Positions 8,880-18,690 of a DNA stretch of 59,048 bases are shown here, piece by piece. Within the stretch, counting starts at the first letter, position 1. Each line of letters begins with the position of its first letter. Location: assembly GCA_934546745.1 (NCBI GenBank), contig CAKTDV010000019.1, forward strand, positions 1-59,048, written 5' to 3'. The position numbers and the translations under genes are program-made. The notes below the pieces were generated by a model. The model saw only the letters and a program-made list of their open reading frames with translations, had not been told where the DNA came from and searched no databases. The stretch is from an uncultured Desulfovibrio sp. Its GTDB lineage: Bacteria > Desulfobacterota > Desulfovibrionia > Desulfovibrionales > Desulfovibrionaceae.

Positions 8880-9113
8880 TCAGTGGCCGCAAGAGGCGCA
8901 ATTACCGCCGGAGCAGCCTGCGCAGCCGCCGCCAGAGGGCGCGGCGGCTGCGGAACTTTCCGCCGTTGCGCCGCCGGTGGAGAAGGCGCAGCGGGACATC
9001 AGCCTGCGCGTCGCGCGCGCGCCGCAGTGGGGGCAGGCGGGCAGGTCATCTCCGAAGATCAGTTCTTCAAAATCCTTGTTGCAGGCGTCGCAATGATACT
9101 CGTATATGGGCAT
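8880..9113 (-). CDS. FmdB-family small zinc-ribbon protein
   Basis: This 77-residue protein begins MPIYEYHCDACNKDFE and continues with a CPHCG pair, the CxxC...CxxC zinc ribbon of FmdB-type putative regulatory proteins. The C-terminal tail is Ala/Gly/Cys-rich (GGCAGCSGGNCASCGH), with additional CxxC pairs common in delta-proteobacterial members. The molecular role of the family is not established. It lies upstream of hemC in the same direction. Confidence 0.9.
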   Translation of the reverse strand: MPIYEYHCDACNKDFEELIFGDDLPACPHCGARATRRLMSRCAFSTGGATAESSAAAAPSGGGCAGCSGGNCASCGH

Positions 9114-9323
9114 GGCGCTTTTTCCTCAACGGTGGTCTTGCTTCCGCGCTTCAGCCAGAAGCACGGGCGTATTTTCAAAAGGGGGTATTCGTTCAGGCGG
9201 GCAAGGAGGGCGGCGGTGTTTGAGGTGGCTTTTTCAAAACGTCTTCTTGTATGCCAAAGCGTACCTTCTGACAAGCCGGGGAAACGGCTTGCGGTTGCGG
9301 CGGGGATAACGTAAAGATATGGC

Positions 9324-10184
9324 ATGGAACAGCGTCAATCTCGCCATATATTGCTGGTATGCAAAGCCCATAATCGCCGGGTAGCTGTCCTTGAACGTGA
9401 AATGGCCGCCTGGCTGGAGCAGCGAGGGCATCGCGCCACAAGCCTTGTGGCGGGGGAGGACAGTCCTCTTTATGCGCTGCCGGATATTGACTTTGCCGTC
9501 GTTCTAGGCGGCGACGGCACCATGCTCGGTGTGGCCCGCCGCGTGGCCCGGAGGCGGCTGCCTCTGCTGGGCATTAATTTTGGACGTGTGGGCTATCTTG
9601 CGGACGTGCAGCCGGAAAACTGGAGGCAGGGTCTTGCGGAGTGTCTTGACGGCAAGGCTCCCGTGCGTTCGCATATGGCACTGCACTGGGAATTGCGCCG
9701 CAAGGGAGAGCTTATCAGCGAAGGCAGCGCCATCAATGACGTGGTTCTGAGCCGCGCGGCGCTGGCGCGCCTGGTGAGTATGGATATTTGTGTTGATAAG
9801 CGCCACATGTGTACGCTGCGCAGCGATGGCGTGCTCATCTCCACGCCGCTGGGGTCTTCGGGATACAGTGTCTCCGCGGGAGGTCCCCTGCTGCATCCTT
9901 CCCTGGAGGCTCTTGTCTTCACGCCCATTTGCCCTTTCCTCAATACCATTCCACCTATGGTCTTTCCTGGTGATCGCCATTTTCGCATGCAGCTCCTGCC
10001 CGGCACGACAGAAAGCTATCTGACCGTGGACGGGCAGGAAGGGGAGATGCTGGAAGTGGGCGATCTGTTGGATGTGACAGGCGATGCGGGCGCGGTACGT
10101 TTTCTCGGAAGTGGCACGCCCTTTTTCGAGCGCCTGCGCACGCGTGGCTTTGTGACGCCGGTCGGTACCGGGGGAAAGATGTAG
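9324..10184 (+). CDS. nadK: NAD kinase
   Basis: This 286-residue enzyme phosphorylates NAD to NADP. The family motifs are clear: VVLGGDGTML near residue 55, GINFGRVGYLADV, the NDVVLSR segment, and the SDGVLISTPLGSSGYS nucleotide-binding stretch. No convincing ribosome site is seen directly before the ATG, so the start carries some doubt. A DUF89-like gene follows 18 bases after the stop, suggesting co-transcription. The 210-base gap upstream contains an unassigned 7-bp hairpin (CAAGCCG/CGGCTTG at about 9272-9291). Confidence 0.95.
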   Translation: MEQRQSRHILLVCKAHNRRVAVLEREMAAWLEQRGHRATSLVAGEDSPLYALPDIDFAVVLGGDGTMLGVARRVARRRLPLLGINFGRVGYLADVQPENWRQGLAECLDGKAPVRSHMALHWELRRKGELISEGSAINDVVLSRAALARLVSMDICVDKRHMCTLRSDGVLISTPLGSSGYSVSAGGPLLHPSLEALVFTPICPFLNTIPPMVFPGDRHFRMQLLPGTTESYLTVDGQEGEMLEVGDLLDVTGDAGAVRFLGSGTPFFERLRTRGFVTPVGTGGKM

Positions 10185-10202
10185 GGGGGTTCCGGGAGGC
10201 GT

Positions 10203-11948
10203 ATGCGCGACGAGATACCACAGGGCATCCCCCTGCGCGTGGCCGATATCCGCCACGGCGTGGATGCCGTCTTTGATGCGTGGCTGTACGGGCTGCTGAT
10301 CGACAATAACCTTGCCTACCGGATGAACCCGGATATTATTGCCAGCCCCGAGCAGCTGGATTTCATCGTCCAGCGGCGGGAGGAAGGGCAGGTGTATCTG
10401 CCCTGTTCCGACAACACCTTTGCCCTGCTGTGCGGCGGTGGCGTGGGTCTGCGCGCCCAGCAGGGACGCGTCTGGCGCGTGGTCATGCATCTCGTCCGGG
10501 AGGTCGCGCCGTCGCATGCCATGCGACGCCGTCTGATTGCGTTCTGCCGCAATCGCTTCCGCCACTCTCTGCGGCTAGATACCCTCCTGCCGACGCGCCT
10601 CATGAAGCGCATGACAAATCTTGTGCTGGCGCAGGGGGATTGGGGCGATCTCTGGCGGGATCGCCGCCGTGAGGCAAACGCGCGGCAGAACGCCCTGCTG
10701 GAAGACCCCGAAGTCCGCCGCCGTCTGGACGCCATGCCCGAGAGGCTCCCTTCAGACATGCCGTCGGCACGCCGGGAAATGCGTTTGCACGAGCTGGCGC
10801 GCCTGCTGTGCCTCTCTGCCTTTTCCAGGCGCATCAATGAAGACGGACTGCCGCCGGGGGACGCGTTTCCGCGTATGCTGGCACAGGCGGAAGAGCGCCT
10901 TTTTGAGTTGCAGGACGCCATGCCGTCAGAAGCGGGGGGGCGCATCGTTCTGTTCATCTGCGATGCCGACGGGGGCATTGTGTTTGATCTTGCGGCGGCG
11001 CGATGTCTTGTCAGAATGGGCTTCAAGGTCATTATCGCTCTCAAGGAAGATTTCTATTTCTATGCGCCCACACTGGATGACGTGGAGAGCGATCCCGTTC
11101 TTGCGTACTGGTGCAGAAAGGCGCATGTGGAGCGCCGTTCGAAGTTGGGCAAGAATGATCTTCTGGGCCTGCTGCGTGAAAATAACGTCCTCGTCATCAG
11201 CGACGGCACACGTGAACGCCTGAATTTTTACCGCACGTCCATTACCTTTGCCCGGGCCTGGAAGGAGGCCGACATAATCCTGAGCAAGGGCTGGCGCAAC
11301 GCCGATATGCTGCTGGGCACCAGTCATGAATTCACGCGGGATATTTTCTGCTTCTGGTATGACAAAAAGGCGGGTTTTCAGGTGCGTTTCCGCCCGCGTG
11401 CCGCCGGGGCGCACAAGTTCAGCGCACAGGATATTGCCGGGCGGGCCGATGCCATCATTGCCCGGATGCGGCAGGCGCATGCGGAAAACAAGACGGTCAT
11501 GTTCTACAGCTGCATCATTGGCAGCATACCCGGCCAGATGGCGACGGCCATTGCGCTTGTGCATGCCTTTCTTGAATCGTTGCGTTCTTCCCTTGATGAT
11601 GTGTTCATCGTCAATCCGACGGAGTATTTCATAGAGGGCATGGATGGCGACGATCTCATGTTCATGTGGGAACGGGTACAACGAAGCGGCTATATTGACA
11701 TCTGGCGTTTTCAGACCGTGGACGACATAGAGCGCAGTTTTGCGCTGTTGGGACGCAAGGTCCCGCCGGAGTGGCTGGGCAAGGACGCTACCTACTCCAC
11801 GGGCTGTACCAAGGAAATGCGCATAGCGCAGGACGTGCAGCGCGAGAACAGAGAAATGCAGATTATCGGGCCTGCGCCGTCCCTGTTCCGCCGGCGCAGC
11901 GAATATGGCGTCGGGAAGTATTTTGACGCCTCCATAGCCAGAGGCTAG
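10203..11948 (+). CDS. DUF89/ARMT1-like putative metal-dependent phosphatase
   Basis: A 581-residue protein. Its C-terminal ~350 residues resemble DUF89, the fold of ARMT1-like damage-control phosphatases: an Asp-rich strand ICDADGGIVFD, a KEDFYFYAPTLDDV segment with the spaced Lys/Asp pattern, VISDGT, and IILSKGWRNADML matching the family's KG-x-x-N phosphate/metal site. The N-terminal ~200 residues are helical, Arg-rich and unrecognised. It lies immediately behind nadK. Damage-control phosphatases hydrolyse aberrant phospho-metabolites, so a role in cleaning up nucleotide or sugar phosphates is plausible but unproven. A seven-G run lies at 10934-10940. Confidence 0.65.
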   Translation: MRDEIPQGIPLRVADIRHGVDAVFDAWLYGLLIDNNLAYRMNPDIIASPEQLDFIVQRREEGQVYLPCSDNTFALLCGGGVGLRAQQGRVWRVVMHLVREVAPSHAMRRRLIAFCRNRFRHSLRLDTLLPTRLMKRMTNLVLAQGDWGDLWRDRRREANARQNALLEDPEVRRRLDAMPERLPSDMPSARREMRLHELARLLCLSAFSRRINEDGLPPGDAFPRMLAQAEERLFELQDAMPSEAGGRIVLFICDADGGIVFDLAAARCLVRMGFKVIIALKEDFYFYAPTLDDVESDPVLAYWCRKAHVERRSKLGKNDLLGLLRENNVLVISDGTRERLNFYRTSITFARAWKEADIILSKGWRNADMLLGTSHEFTRDIFCFWYDKKAGFQVRFRPRAAGAHKFSAQDIAGRADAIIARMRQAHAENKTVMFYSCIIGSIPGQMATAIALVHAFLESLRSSLDDVFIVNPTEYFIEGMDGDDLMFMWERVQRSGYIDIWRFQTVDDIERSFALLGRKVPPEWLGKDATYSTGCTKEMRIAQDVQRENREMQIIGPAPSLFRRRSEYGVGKYFDASIARG

Positions 11949-12027
11949 AATCAGCTTCCCGTTGTGTTCCATCTGGAAATTTTTTTCAAGTAGAACTTGA
12001 AATATTGGCAAATCGGAGTACGAGAGA

Positions 12028-13455
12028 ATGGCCGCCTATGAAGCCGTTATCGGCCTGGAAGTGCATGTGCAGCTTTCCACCGCTTCCAAATTGTTTTGTT
12101 CCTGTCCGACGAGCTTCGGGCAACCTTCCAACAGCAACGTGTGCGAGGTCTGCGCGGGTATGCCGGGCGCATTGCCGGTCGTAAACCGTCAGGCCGTACA
12201 CTATGCCGCGCTGGTGGGTTTTGCCACGAACTGCGAGGTGCGCCGTCGTTCCGTGTTTGCGCGCAAGAATTACTTCTATCCCGATCTTCCCTCGGGATAC
12301 CAGATTTCCCAGTTTGATATGCCCATCTGCGAGCATGGCTATCTTGACGTGACTGTGGACGGTCGGAGCAAACGCATTGGTATTACCCGTATCCATATGG
12401 AAAACGATGCGGGCAAGAACATCCATGCACAGGGTGAAAATATCAGCTATGTGGATTTGAACCGTGCCGGAACGCCTCTGGTGGAAATTGTTTCCGAGCC
12501 TGATATGCGTTCCTCTCAGGAGGCTGTGGCCTACCTGAAGGCGCTGTACGGCATCGTTACCTATCTTGGCGTCTGCGATGGCAACATGGAAGAAGGCAGT
12601 TTCCGTTGCGATGCCAACGTATCCATCCGCCCGGTGGGCGCCGCGGCGTTTGGTACGCGCACCGAGCTCAAGAATTTGAATTCGTTCCGTAATGTGCAGC
12701 GCGCCATTGACTATGAAATTGCCCGCCAGCAGGATGCATTGGCTGACGGCGAAGCCATCGTGCAGGAAACCCGTCTCTACGACGCCGTGAAAAATATCAC
12801 CGTTTCCATGCGTGGCAAGGAGGAAGCCCACGACTACCGCTACTTCCCCGATCCGGATCAGCTGCCTGTGGAAATTTCCGCTGTGGAAATGGAACAGTGG
12901 CGTAAGGAACTGCCGGAATTGCCGCAACAGCGTATGCTTCGTTTTCTGGAAATGACAGGGCTGCCTGAAGCGGAAGCCGAGGTTCTGGTGCAACGTCGCG
13001 CGCTGGCTGATTTTTTTGAAAGCGCGGCTTCCGCGTCCGACGCCAGAAAGGCCGCCAATTTTATCCTGGGGCCGCTCATGCGCGAATTGAATGCCCGTGG
13101 CGGTGATTTCTCACAATGCGCCATGACCGCTGAGGGTCTTGCGGAGCTGGTGCGCCTTGTGGACAAGGGCGTCATCAGCGCCAAGATTGCCAACGACATT
13201 TTTCCGGATTTGTTCACTACCGGAACCATGCCGGAAAGCTATGTCAGAGATCACGGGCTGGCGCAAATTTCCGACGCTTCCGCGCTGGAAGACGCTGTGG
13301 ACAGGATCCTTGCCGAGAATCCCGCTGAAGTTGCGGCATTCAGGGGCGGAAAGACAAAACTCATGAGTTTTTTTGTGGGGCAGATCATGCGCGCCACCAA
13401 AGGCAAGGCCAATCCCGCGATGGTGAATGAACTGCTGCGGAAAAAGCTGTCATAA
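12028..13455 (+). CDS. gatB: Aspartyl/glutamyl-tRNA(Asn/Gln) amidotransferase subunit B
   Basis: This 475-residue subunit binds misacylated Glu-tRNA(Gln) or Asp-tRNA(Asn) and performs the kinase/transamidation step with GatA and GatC. Seen here are the opening YEAVIGLEVHVQL, the zinc-site cysteines in LFCSCP and CEVCAGMPG, the FARKNYFYPDLP segment, EEGSFRCDANVS, and the C-terminal YqeY-like tail ending MVNELLRKKL. Length is normal. GatA and GatC are not nearby. A short inverted repeat (TTTCAAG/CTTGAAA, 11984-12002) lies in its leader and GGAG precedes the ATG. Confidence 0.97.
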   Translation: MAAYEAVIGLEVHVQLSTASKLFCSCPTSFGQPSNSNVCEVCAGMPGALPVVNRQAVHYAALVGFATNCEVRRRSVFARKNYFYPDLPSGYQISQFDMPICEHGYLDVTVDGRSKRIGITRIHMENDAGKNIHAQGENISYVDLNRAGTPLVEIVSEPDMRSSQEAVAYLKALYGIVTYLGVCDGNMEEGSFRCDANVSIRPVGAAAFGTRTELKNLNSFRNVQRAIDYEIARQQDALADGEAIVQETRLYDAVKNITVSMRGKEEAHDYRYFPDPDQLPVEISAVEMEQWRKELPELPQQRMLRFLEMTGLPEAEAEVLVQRRALADFFESAASASDARKAANFILGPLMRELNARGGDFSQCAMTAEGLAELVRLVDKGVISAKIANDIFPDLFTTGTMPESYVRDHGLAQISDASALEDAVDRILAENPAEVAAFRGGKTKLMSFFVGQIMRATKGKANPAMVNELLRKKLS

Positions 13456-13475
13456 CCGTGGCGTGGAAAGGGCAC

Positions 13476-13525
13476 GACAAGAAAAACCTCCGATCCGCGA
13501 GTGCGGATCGGAGGTTGGTCTTGTC
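13476..13525 (-). terminator. Terminator between gatB and the methyltransferase gene
   Basis: A perfect 14-bp stem (AACCTCCGATCCGC, loop GAGT) is flanked by a further GACAAG/CTTGTC pairing. On the minus strand it is followed by TTTTTC, making it an intrinsic terminator for the methyltransferase transcript. On the plus strand the T run is poor, though the stem may still help end the gatB transcript. Confidence 0.75.
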
Positions 13526-13603
13526 GACTTACGCAGATTGATGCGCCCCGTTGTGCCGTCGGAGAGCTGGCTACCGGAATTGGCATAGCCGCCCATCCGC
13601 CGT

Positions 13604-14281
<678 letters not shown>

Positions 14282-14422
14282 GCGGCATCCTCCCTTTTCT
14301 GTTTTTTCACTTCCTGCGCATGCGGAAAGAGCGCGTTTTTTCCTTGCACCACCCGGGCGGGTATCCGCCTACGCTGTCGCCAGATCGGTTATAGTTTCCC
14401 AATAACTCGTTCCAGTAAAGAG

Positions 14423-14449
14423 GCCGCAGAATGAGTTTCATCCTGCGGC
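14423..14449 (-). terminator. Hairpin downstream of lysC
   Basis: GCCGCAG pairs with CTGCGGC, then after one mismatch ATGA pairs with TCAT around a 3-base loop. It lies about 125 bases past the lysC stop on the minus strand. The following T run is weak (CTCTTTAC), so it is a possible rather than certain terminator. The rest of the ~290-base gap shows only the methyltransferase leader. Confidence 0.45.
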
Positions 14450-14572
14450 TAGTAAACTGACGCCCAAAAGTCTTGCCCGCACCCGGTGGAAAAGATGGTT
14501 TTTCCTGTCTGGCACAGACGACCGTTCTCGCATACGCCAGCGCGGTCACATGTTCAGGGTGATGGCGTTTTT

Positions 14573-15799
14573 TCAGCAGCCAATATCCCAGTCGAGTCCG
14601 AAGGTATCGTGGAGGATGCGCACGGCAAGCTCCACATATTTTTCCTCGATCAGAATGGTGATTTTGATTTCCGAGGTGCTGATCATCAGGATGTTGATGC
14701 CTTCCTGTGTGAGGGCGGAGAAGGCGCGGGCGGCCACGCCGGAGTGGTTGCGCATGCCAACGCCGATGGCGGACACCTTGGCCACATTGAGGTCATGCAC
14801 CACTTCCACGTCACCGAATTTATCGGCCACCTGCTTCATAAGCTCAAGAGTCTTTTTGAGATCCTTGCGGGATATGGTGAAGGTGATGTCGGTATGGCCG
14901 TCGAGACTGGTGTTCTGGACGATCATGTCCACCAGGACGCCGCCTTCGGAAAGAGGGCCGAACACGGCGGCCGCCGTACCAGGCACATCGGGCAGGTCAT
15001 GGAGCGTGACGCGCGCCTGATCCTTGTCATAGGCAATGCCGGAAACCAAAACAGCTTCCATGCTTGAATCCTCCTGAGTTACGAGCGTGCCGGGATCGTC
15101 GCTGAAGGTCGAGCGCACGCGGACGGGAACTTTATATTTTTTGGCAAATTCCACTGAACGGATGTGCAGAACCTTTGCGCCCATGCTCGCCATTTCGAGC
15201 ATTTCCTCATAGGCGACACGATCCATCTTGCGTGCCGTGGAGCAAATATTGGGGTCTGTGGTATAGACGCCGTCCACATCTGTATAGATTTCACATTCCA
15301 CCGAACCAAGGGCCGCGGCCAGCGCCACCGCGGACGTATCGGAACCGCCGCGCCCAAGCGTGGTTATGCGCCCGTCTTCCGTGCAGCCCTGGAAACCTGC
15401 GACGACAAGGACGTCGTACTCTTCCAGGTAGCGGCGCAAGGCGCTGCTGTCGATGGAACGAATGCGGGCATTGCCGAAATCATCGTCAGTCCTGACAGGG
15501 ATTTGCCAGCCCAACAGAGAGCGTGCGCGGATACCCGCATCCTTGAGCAACATGCTGAAAAGGCAGATGGAGACCTGTTCTCCTGTGGAGACGAGGGCGT
15601 CGCATTCGGCCTTCTCCGGTTCGGGCGACCATTCGGACGCGAGATCCAGGAGGCGGTTGGTTTCTCCCGCGCGAGCGGAGAGGACGACCACGACCTTATT
15701 GCCTTTGGACAAGCCGGCAAGGACCTTCTCGCGCACCTTTTTCATGCACTCAAGGTTGGCGACGGATGTGCCGCCGAATTTCTGTACAAGAATATTCAT
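14573..15799 (-). CDS. lysC: Aspartate kinase
   Basis: This 408-residue enzyme phosphorylates aspartate in the first step of Lys, Thr and Met synthesis. The N-terminal kinase domain starts VQKFGGTSVA and contains GRGGSDTSAVALAAALG and the TDVDGVYTTDP stretch. Two ACT domains follow (about 265-408; TLHDLPDVPGTAAAVF and VSAIGVGMRNHSGVAARAF), the usual site of amino-acid feedback. The ATG before Asn-Ile-Leu was chosen because GGAA lies at good distance; an ATG four codons upstream is possible. It is the last gene of acpS-nnr-tsaE-lysC. Confidence 0.96.
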   Translation of the reverse strand: MNILVQKFGGTSVANLECMKKVREKVLAGLSKGNKVVVVLSARAGETNRLLDLASEWSPEPEKAECDALVSTGEQVSICLFSMLLKDAGIRARSLLGWQIPVRTDDDFGNARIRSIDSSALRRYLEEYDVLVVAGFQGCTEDGRITTLGRGGSDTSAVALAAALGSVECEIYTDVDGVYTTDPNICSTARKMDRVAYEEMLEMASMGAKVLHIRSVEFAKKYKVPVRVRSTFSDDPGTLVTQEDSSMEAVLVSGIAYDKDQARVTLHDLPDVPGTAAAVFGPLSEGGVLVDMIVQNTSLDGHTDITFTISRKDLKKTLELMKQVADKFGDVEVVHDLNVAKVSAIGVGMRNHSGVAARAFSALTQEGINILMISTSEIKITILIEEKYVELAVRILHDTFGLDWDIGC

Positions 15800-15823
15800 G
15801 CCTGTTTCCATTGCAATTGCAGG

Positions 15824-16303
15824 TTATGACGCTCCATCCCATGTCGCCGGAAGGCGCGCGAGAGCGTCCGTGGCGGCGGGGCCCGTAGCGGATAGCGTCA
15901 CAAGTCGTGTAGTCTTGCACGTCTGCCAGTGGATGTCCAGAAAATCGTGCGGACGATCAGTCTGGGGAAGCTGCTCCGCCCATTCCACGAGAACAAGACT
16001 GCGTTCATCGTCGAGGGCGTCGATCAATTCGTCAGGAACACCGCCGCAGCCTCTGTAGAGATCGCAGTGTACGACAGGGGGCCGCGTAGGGTAGTGGTTA
16101 CAGAGTGTGAAGGAGGGGCTGGAGACCTCGGCGGCCAGTCCGCCGGGCAGGTTGGCCACCAGTGAACGCACCAGTGTCGTTTTGCCGCTGCCGATATCGC
16201 CGTACATGAGAAGAACGCGGCAGCTAGAGGCGCGCATGATGCCGGCTAGCGCGCGCCCCAGCCGTTCCGTGTCGTCCAGACCCGTCAGAGTCAGATGAAG
16301 CAT
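15824..16303 (-). CDS. tsaE: tRNA t6A biosynthesis ATPase TsaE
   Basis: A 159-residue P-loop protein with Walker A GDIGSGKTTLVRSL, the SPSFTL segment and HCDLYR, all typical of TsaE/YjeE. It works with TsaB, TsaC and TsaD to make N6-threonylcarbamoyladenosine at tRNA position 37. It overlaps the end of the nnr gene by 13 bases, so translation is likely coupled. TsaD is encoded elsewhere in the same window. Confidence 0.94.
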   Translation of the reverse strand: MLHLTLTGLDDTERLGRALAGIMRASSCRVLLMYGDIGSGKTTLVRSLVANLPGGLAAEVSSPSFTLCNHYPTRPPVVHCDLYRGCGGVPDELIDALDDERSLVLVEWAEQLPQTDRPHDFLDIHWQTCKTTRLVTLSATGPAATDALARLPATWDGAS

Positions 16304-17973
16304 GCCATATCCTGATCAAAAAGGTAGGGGTCAGCGGGCGCGGCATTCCATGCCTGGGGGATGGCTTCGGCCAGTTCCGTTGCGCTGTTTCCCCGGCAGG
16401 GGAAGCGTACCGCACAGCGTTGCCCGGCGGCGGCGTGCAGGCGCAAGGCCGCTCCCAGCACGGCAAGGGAAGAGACGCCGAGGGTGTTTGCCCGGGCAAG
16501 CAGAGCGGCGGCACACCCGGCCAGCACATCGCCTGAGCCGCCAATGGAAAGTTGCGGCACATCGACAGGGCAGAGAAGCTGCGGCGAATCGCCCTGCGCG
16601 GCCAGAGAACCGGATCCCTTGAGAACGACCGCGGCGTCGCTTTTGCGGGTCAGTGAGGCCAATGCCTGGCCGCGTTGCGCCTGCACATCCTTTACCGTGC
16701 AGCCCAGCAGAGCGGCGGCTTCGCCTGGGTGCGGCGTCAGAATATCCCGTGATGTCAGATATGGCAGAAGGGTTGGCTGACGTGCCAGCAGCATGAGGGC
16801 GTCCGCATCAAAAACAGTTGGAGGGCGATCCTTTTCTTTAAGTATTTCTTTAAGAATAAAGAGGGGGTCGTCGCCGCGTCCCATGCCTGGCCCTATGGCG
16901 AGGGCATCGCAACGGCGGAGAAAGGCGGCTGCCTCTTCTGTCCATGCCGATTTCCAGGGGGTGGCCACGCCGGTGGAGGCGAGGGGGAACGTCATTATTT
17001 CCGCCTGTCCGCCCTTGACGGCCTGGGCGGAGCTGGCTGGAACAAGCGCCGTCACCAGTCCTGCGCCGCTGCGCAGGGCGGCCAGCGCGGCAAGATGGGC
17101 CGCACCGGACAGACCTCCCGCGCCGCCGATGACGGCCACATGCCCATAGGTGTTTTTATAGCCCAGCGGTATCGTGGCGGCGAAGCGCGCGGGAGCGTCC
17201 GGGGGCAGCAGGCGCTGGCTGCACGGGCCGTTTTCCCGTATGGCGCGCGGCATGCCGATATCGCAGATATGGAGCTGTCCCGTCCATGAGCGCGCATGCG
17301 GCAGGGCAATGCCGGGTTTGGCGGCGGCAAAGGTGGCGGTGGCGTGCGCCTGTACGGCTATGGGGCGGGGGAGGCCCGTGACGCCGTCAAGTCCTGAGGG
17401 AATATCCAGTGCGAGCAGAAAACTTCGGGCGTGTAGAAGATGAAGTACAGCGATAAGATGGTGCAGGTTTGGGTGAAGAGGACCGTGAAAGCCGGTGCCC
17501 AGGAGGCCGTCCACACAGATGTCAGGACAACGCACGGCATCGGCCGGCGCAAGACTTCGGTGGAGGCGGGCCAGCAGGGCGGGCGCCTGGGAGGCGTCTC
17601 CGCGGCGCAGCGCCGGCGTCAGACTGACGAAAGGAACCCCGGCCGCCCGTGCCATACGGATGTGTTCCGCCGCGGCGCCGCGAAAGGCGGAGAGAGGTTT
17701 CAGGTGCGCCACCACAGGCAGCGCCCGCGCATCGTGCAGGCAGCGCGCCAGTGCGGCGGCATCGCCGCCGTTGTTGCCGTTGCCCATGAAGAGCCAGACG
17801 TGTTTTCCCTCAAGGTGAGGCACGTGAGTGCGAAGGACGCCGAGCGCGGCGCGCGCGGCATTTTCCATAAGCAGGCAGCCCCGCAGGCCCAGGGCAAGGG
17901 CCTGTGCGTCCCATTGCGCCATTTCCCGCGGCAGGGGCAGTGGGGGACAGGTACGCAGAAAAGCGTCCATCAT
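16291..17973 (-). CDS. nnr: Bifunctional NAD(P)HX epimerase/dehydratase
   Basis: This 560-residue fusion repairs hydrated NADH/NADPH. The N-terminal ~220 residues are the epimerase (MENAARAAL, GNGNNGGDAAALARCL). The C-terminal ~280 residues are the ADP/ATP-dependent dehydratase (GPGMGRGDDP, FDADALMLLA, TPHPGEAAALLGC, VVLKGSGSL, GGSGDVLAGCAAALLA). It overlaps acpS by an ATGA. The group acpS-nnr-tsaE is common in bacteria. Confidence 0.95.
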   Translation of the reverse strand: MMDAFLRTCPPLPLPREMAQWDAQALALGLRGCLLMENAARAALGVLRTHVPHLEGKHVWLFMGNGNNGGDAAALARCLHDARALPVVAHLKPLSAFRGAAAEHIRMARAAGVPFVSLTPALRRGDASQAPALLARLHRSLAPADAVRCPDICVDGLLGTGFHGPLHPNLHHLIAVLHLLHARSFLLALDIPSGLDGVTGLPRPIAVQAHATATFAAAKPGIALPHARSWTGQLHICDIGMPRAIRENGPCSQRLLPPDAPARFAATIPLGYKNTYGHVAVIGGAGGLSGAAHLAALAALRSGAGLVTALVPASSAQAVKGGQAEIMTFPLASTGVATPWKSAWTEEAAAFLRRCDALAIGPGMGRGDDPLFILKEILKEKDRPPTVFDADALMLLARQPTLLPYLTSRDILTPHPGEAAALLGCTVKDVQAQRGQALASLTRKSDAAVVLKGSGSLAAQGDSPQLLCPVDVPQLSIGGSGDVLAGCAAALLARANTLGVSSLAVLGAALRLHAAAGQRCAVRFPCRGNSATELAEAIPQAWNAAPADPYLFDQDMACFI

Positions 17974-18344
17974 GCGGACTCCAGGATGACCGTGGCCGCA
18001 GCGACATGGCGGTCATGGGTAATGGTGACGTGTTGCTGCGCCACTTCGAGCCGTATGGCGAGCGCGGCCGCCGGACCAAGGAAATGGAGAAGGGGTTTTC
18101 CCGCGGCATTTGGCAGAATTTCAATCTGCCCCAGGGCGATGCCGCCGCTGAATCCACATCCCAACGCTTTGACCGCGGCTTCTTTGGCGGCGAAGCGTCC
18201 CGCGAGGAAGGGCACAGGCGACGCGGGCATATATGCCTGTTCATTGGGCGTGAGCAGTTTTCTGAGAAAGGAATCGCCGTATTTCTCATACATGCGCGCA
18301 ATGCGCGGCAATTCCGTCACGTCGAGACCCAGGCCGATAATCAT
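17970..18344 (-). CDS. acpS: Holo-[acyl-carrier-protein] synthase
   Basis: This 124-residue enzyme transfers phosphopantetheine from CoA to acyl carrier protein. The metal-binding IIGLGLDVTELPRI at the N-terminus and the catalytic RFAAKEAAVKALG helix are present. It is the first gene of the minus-strand group with nnr, tsaE and lysC. Confidence 0.95.
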   Translation of the reverse strand: MIIGLGLDVTELPRIARMYEKYGDSFLRKLLTPNEQAYMPASPVPFLAGRFAAKEAAVKALGCGFSGGIALGQIEILPNAAGKPLLHFLGPAAALAIRLEVAQQHVTITHDRHVAAATVILESA

Positions 18345-18690
18345 GGTATTCTCCGGCAGCGGTTCATACGGTACCAGCGGGACGTTTGGGCGGCTTGCGC
18401 CGCGGGAGGAAAGCGGCTAAAATGATCGCAATAAATTTTGTCCCGTGCCAGGTCCCGCGTCAAGGGGAAGTCTCCCCGGATCCGTTGGTTTTTCTGAGAG
18501 AGGCTTCACCGTCGCACCCCAGGCACAGGAAAAACTACGCGCGCTGGCAGCGCCGCTGTTGCAATGGACTGTGCAACAGCAGACTGCTCCGGTAAACGTG
18601 TCGAGACAGGATTTCACCGGCGTTGCCGCCGTGTCAAGAACATCGTTGACCCCCTGAAGGGGGAGGTTTCAGAGCACAAAGGATTTTTTG
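18345..18690. other. 346-base gap between acpS and ugd, with short hairpins
   Basis: No convincing gene is seen. A possible plus-strand promoter has TTGCGC (18395-18400), a 17-base spacer and TAAAAT (18418-18423). Beyond it lie three small inverted repeats: GGGGA/TCCCC (18464-18477), GCTGTTGC/GCAACAGC (18555-18580) and CCCCC-TGAA-GGGGG (18650-18663), the last just before the AAAGGA ribosome site of ugd. This may be a long ugd leader or an unrecognised small RNA. Confidence 0.4.

Noticed and set aside
9193..9441. An 82-codon minus-strand open frame between fmdB and nadK
   Set aside because: It overlaps the start of nadK antisense and has no family motif.
18417..18617. A 66-codon minus-strand open frame in the acpS-ugd gap
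   Set aside because: No ribosome site, no recognisable motif, and overlaps the local hairpins.
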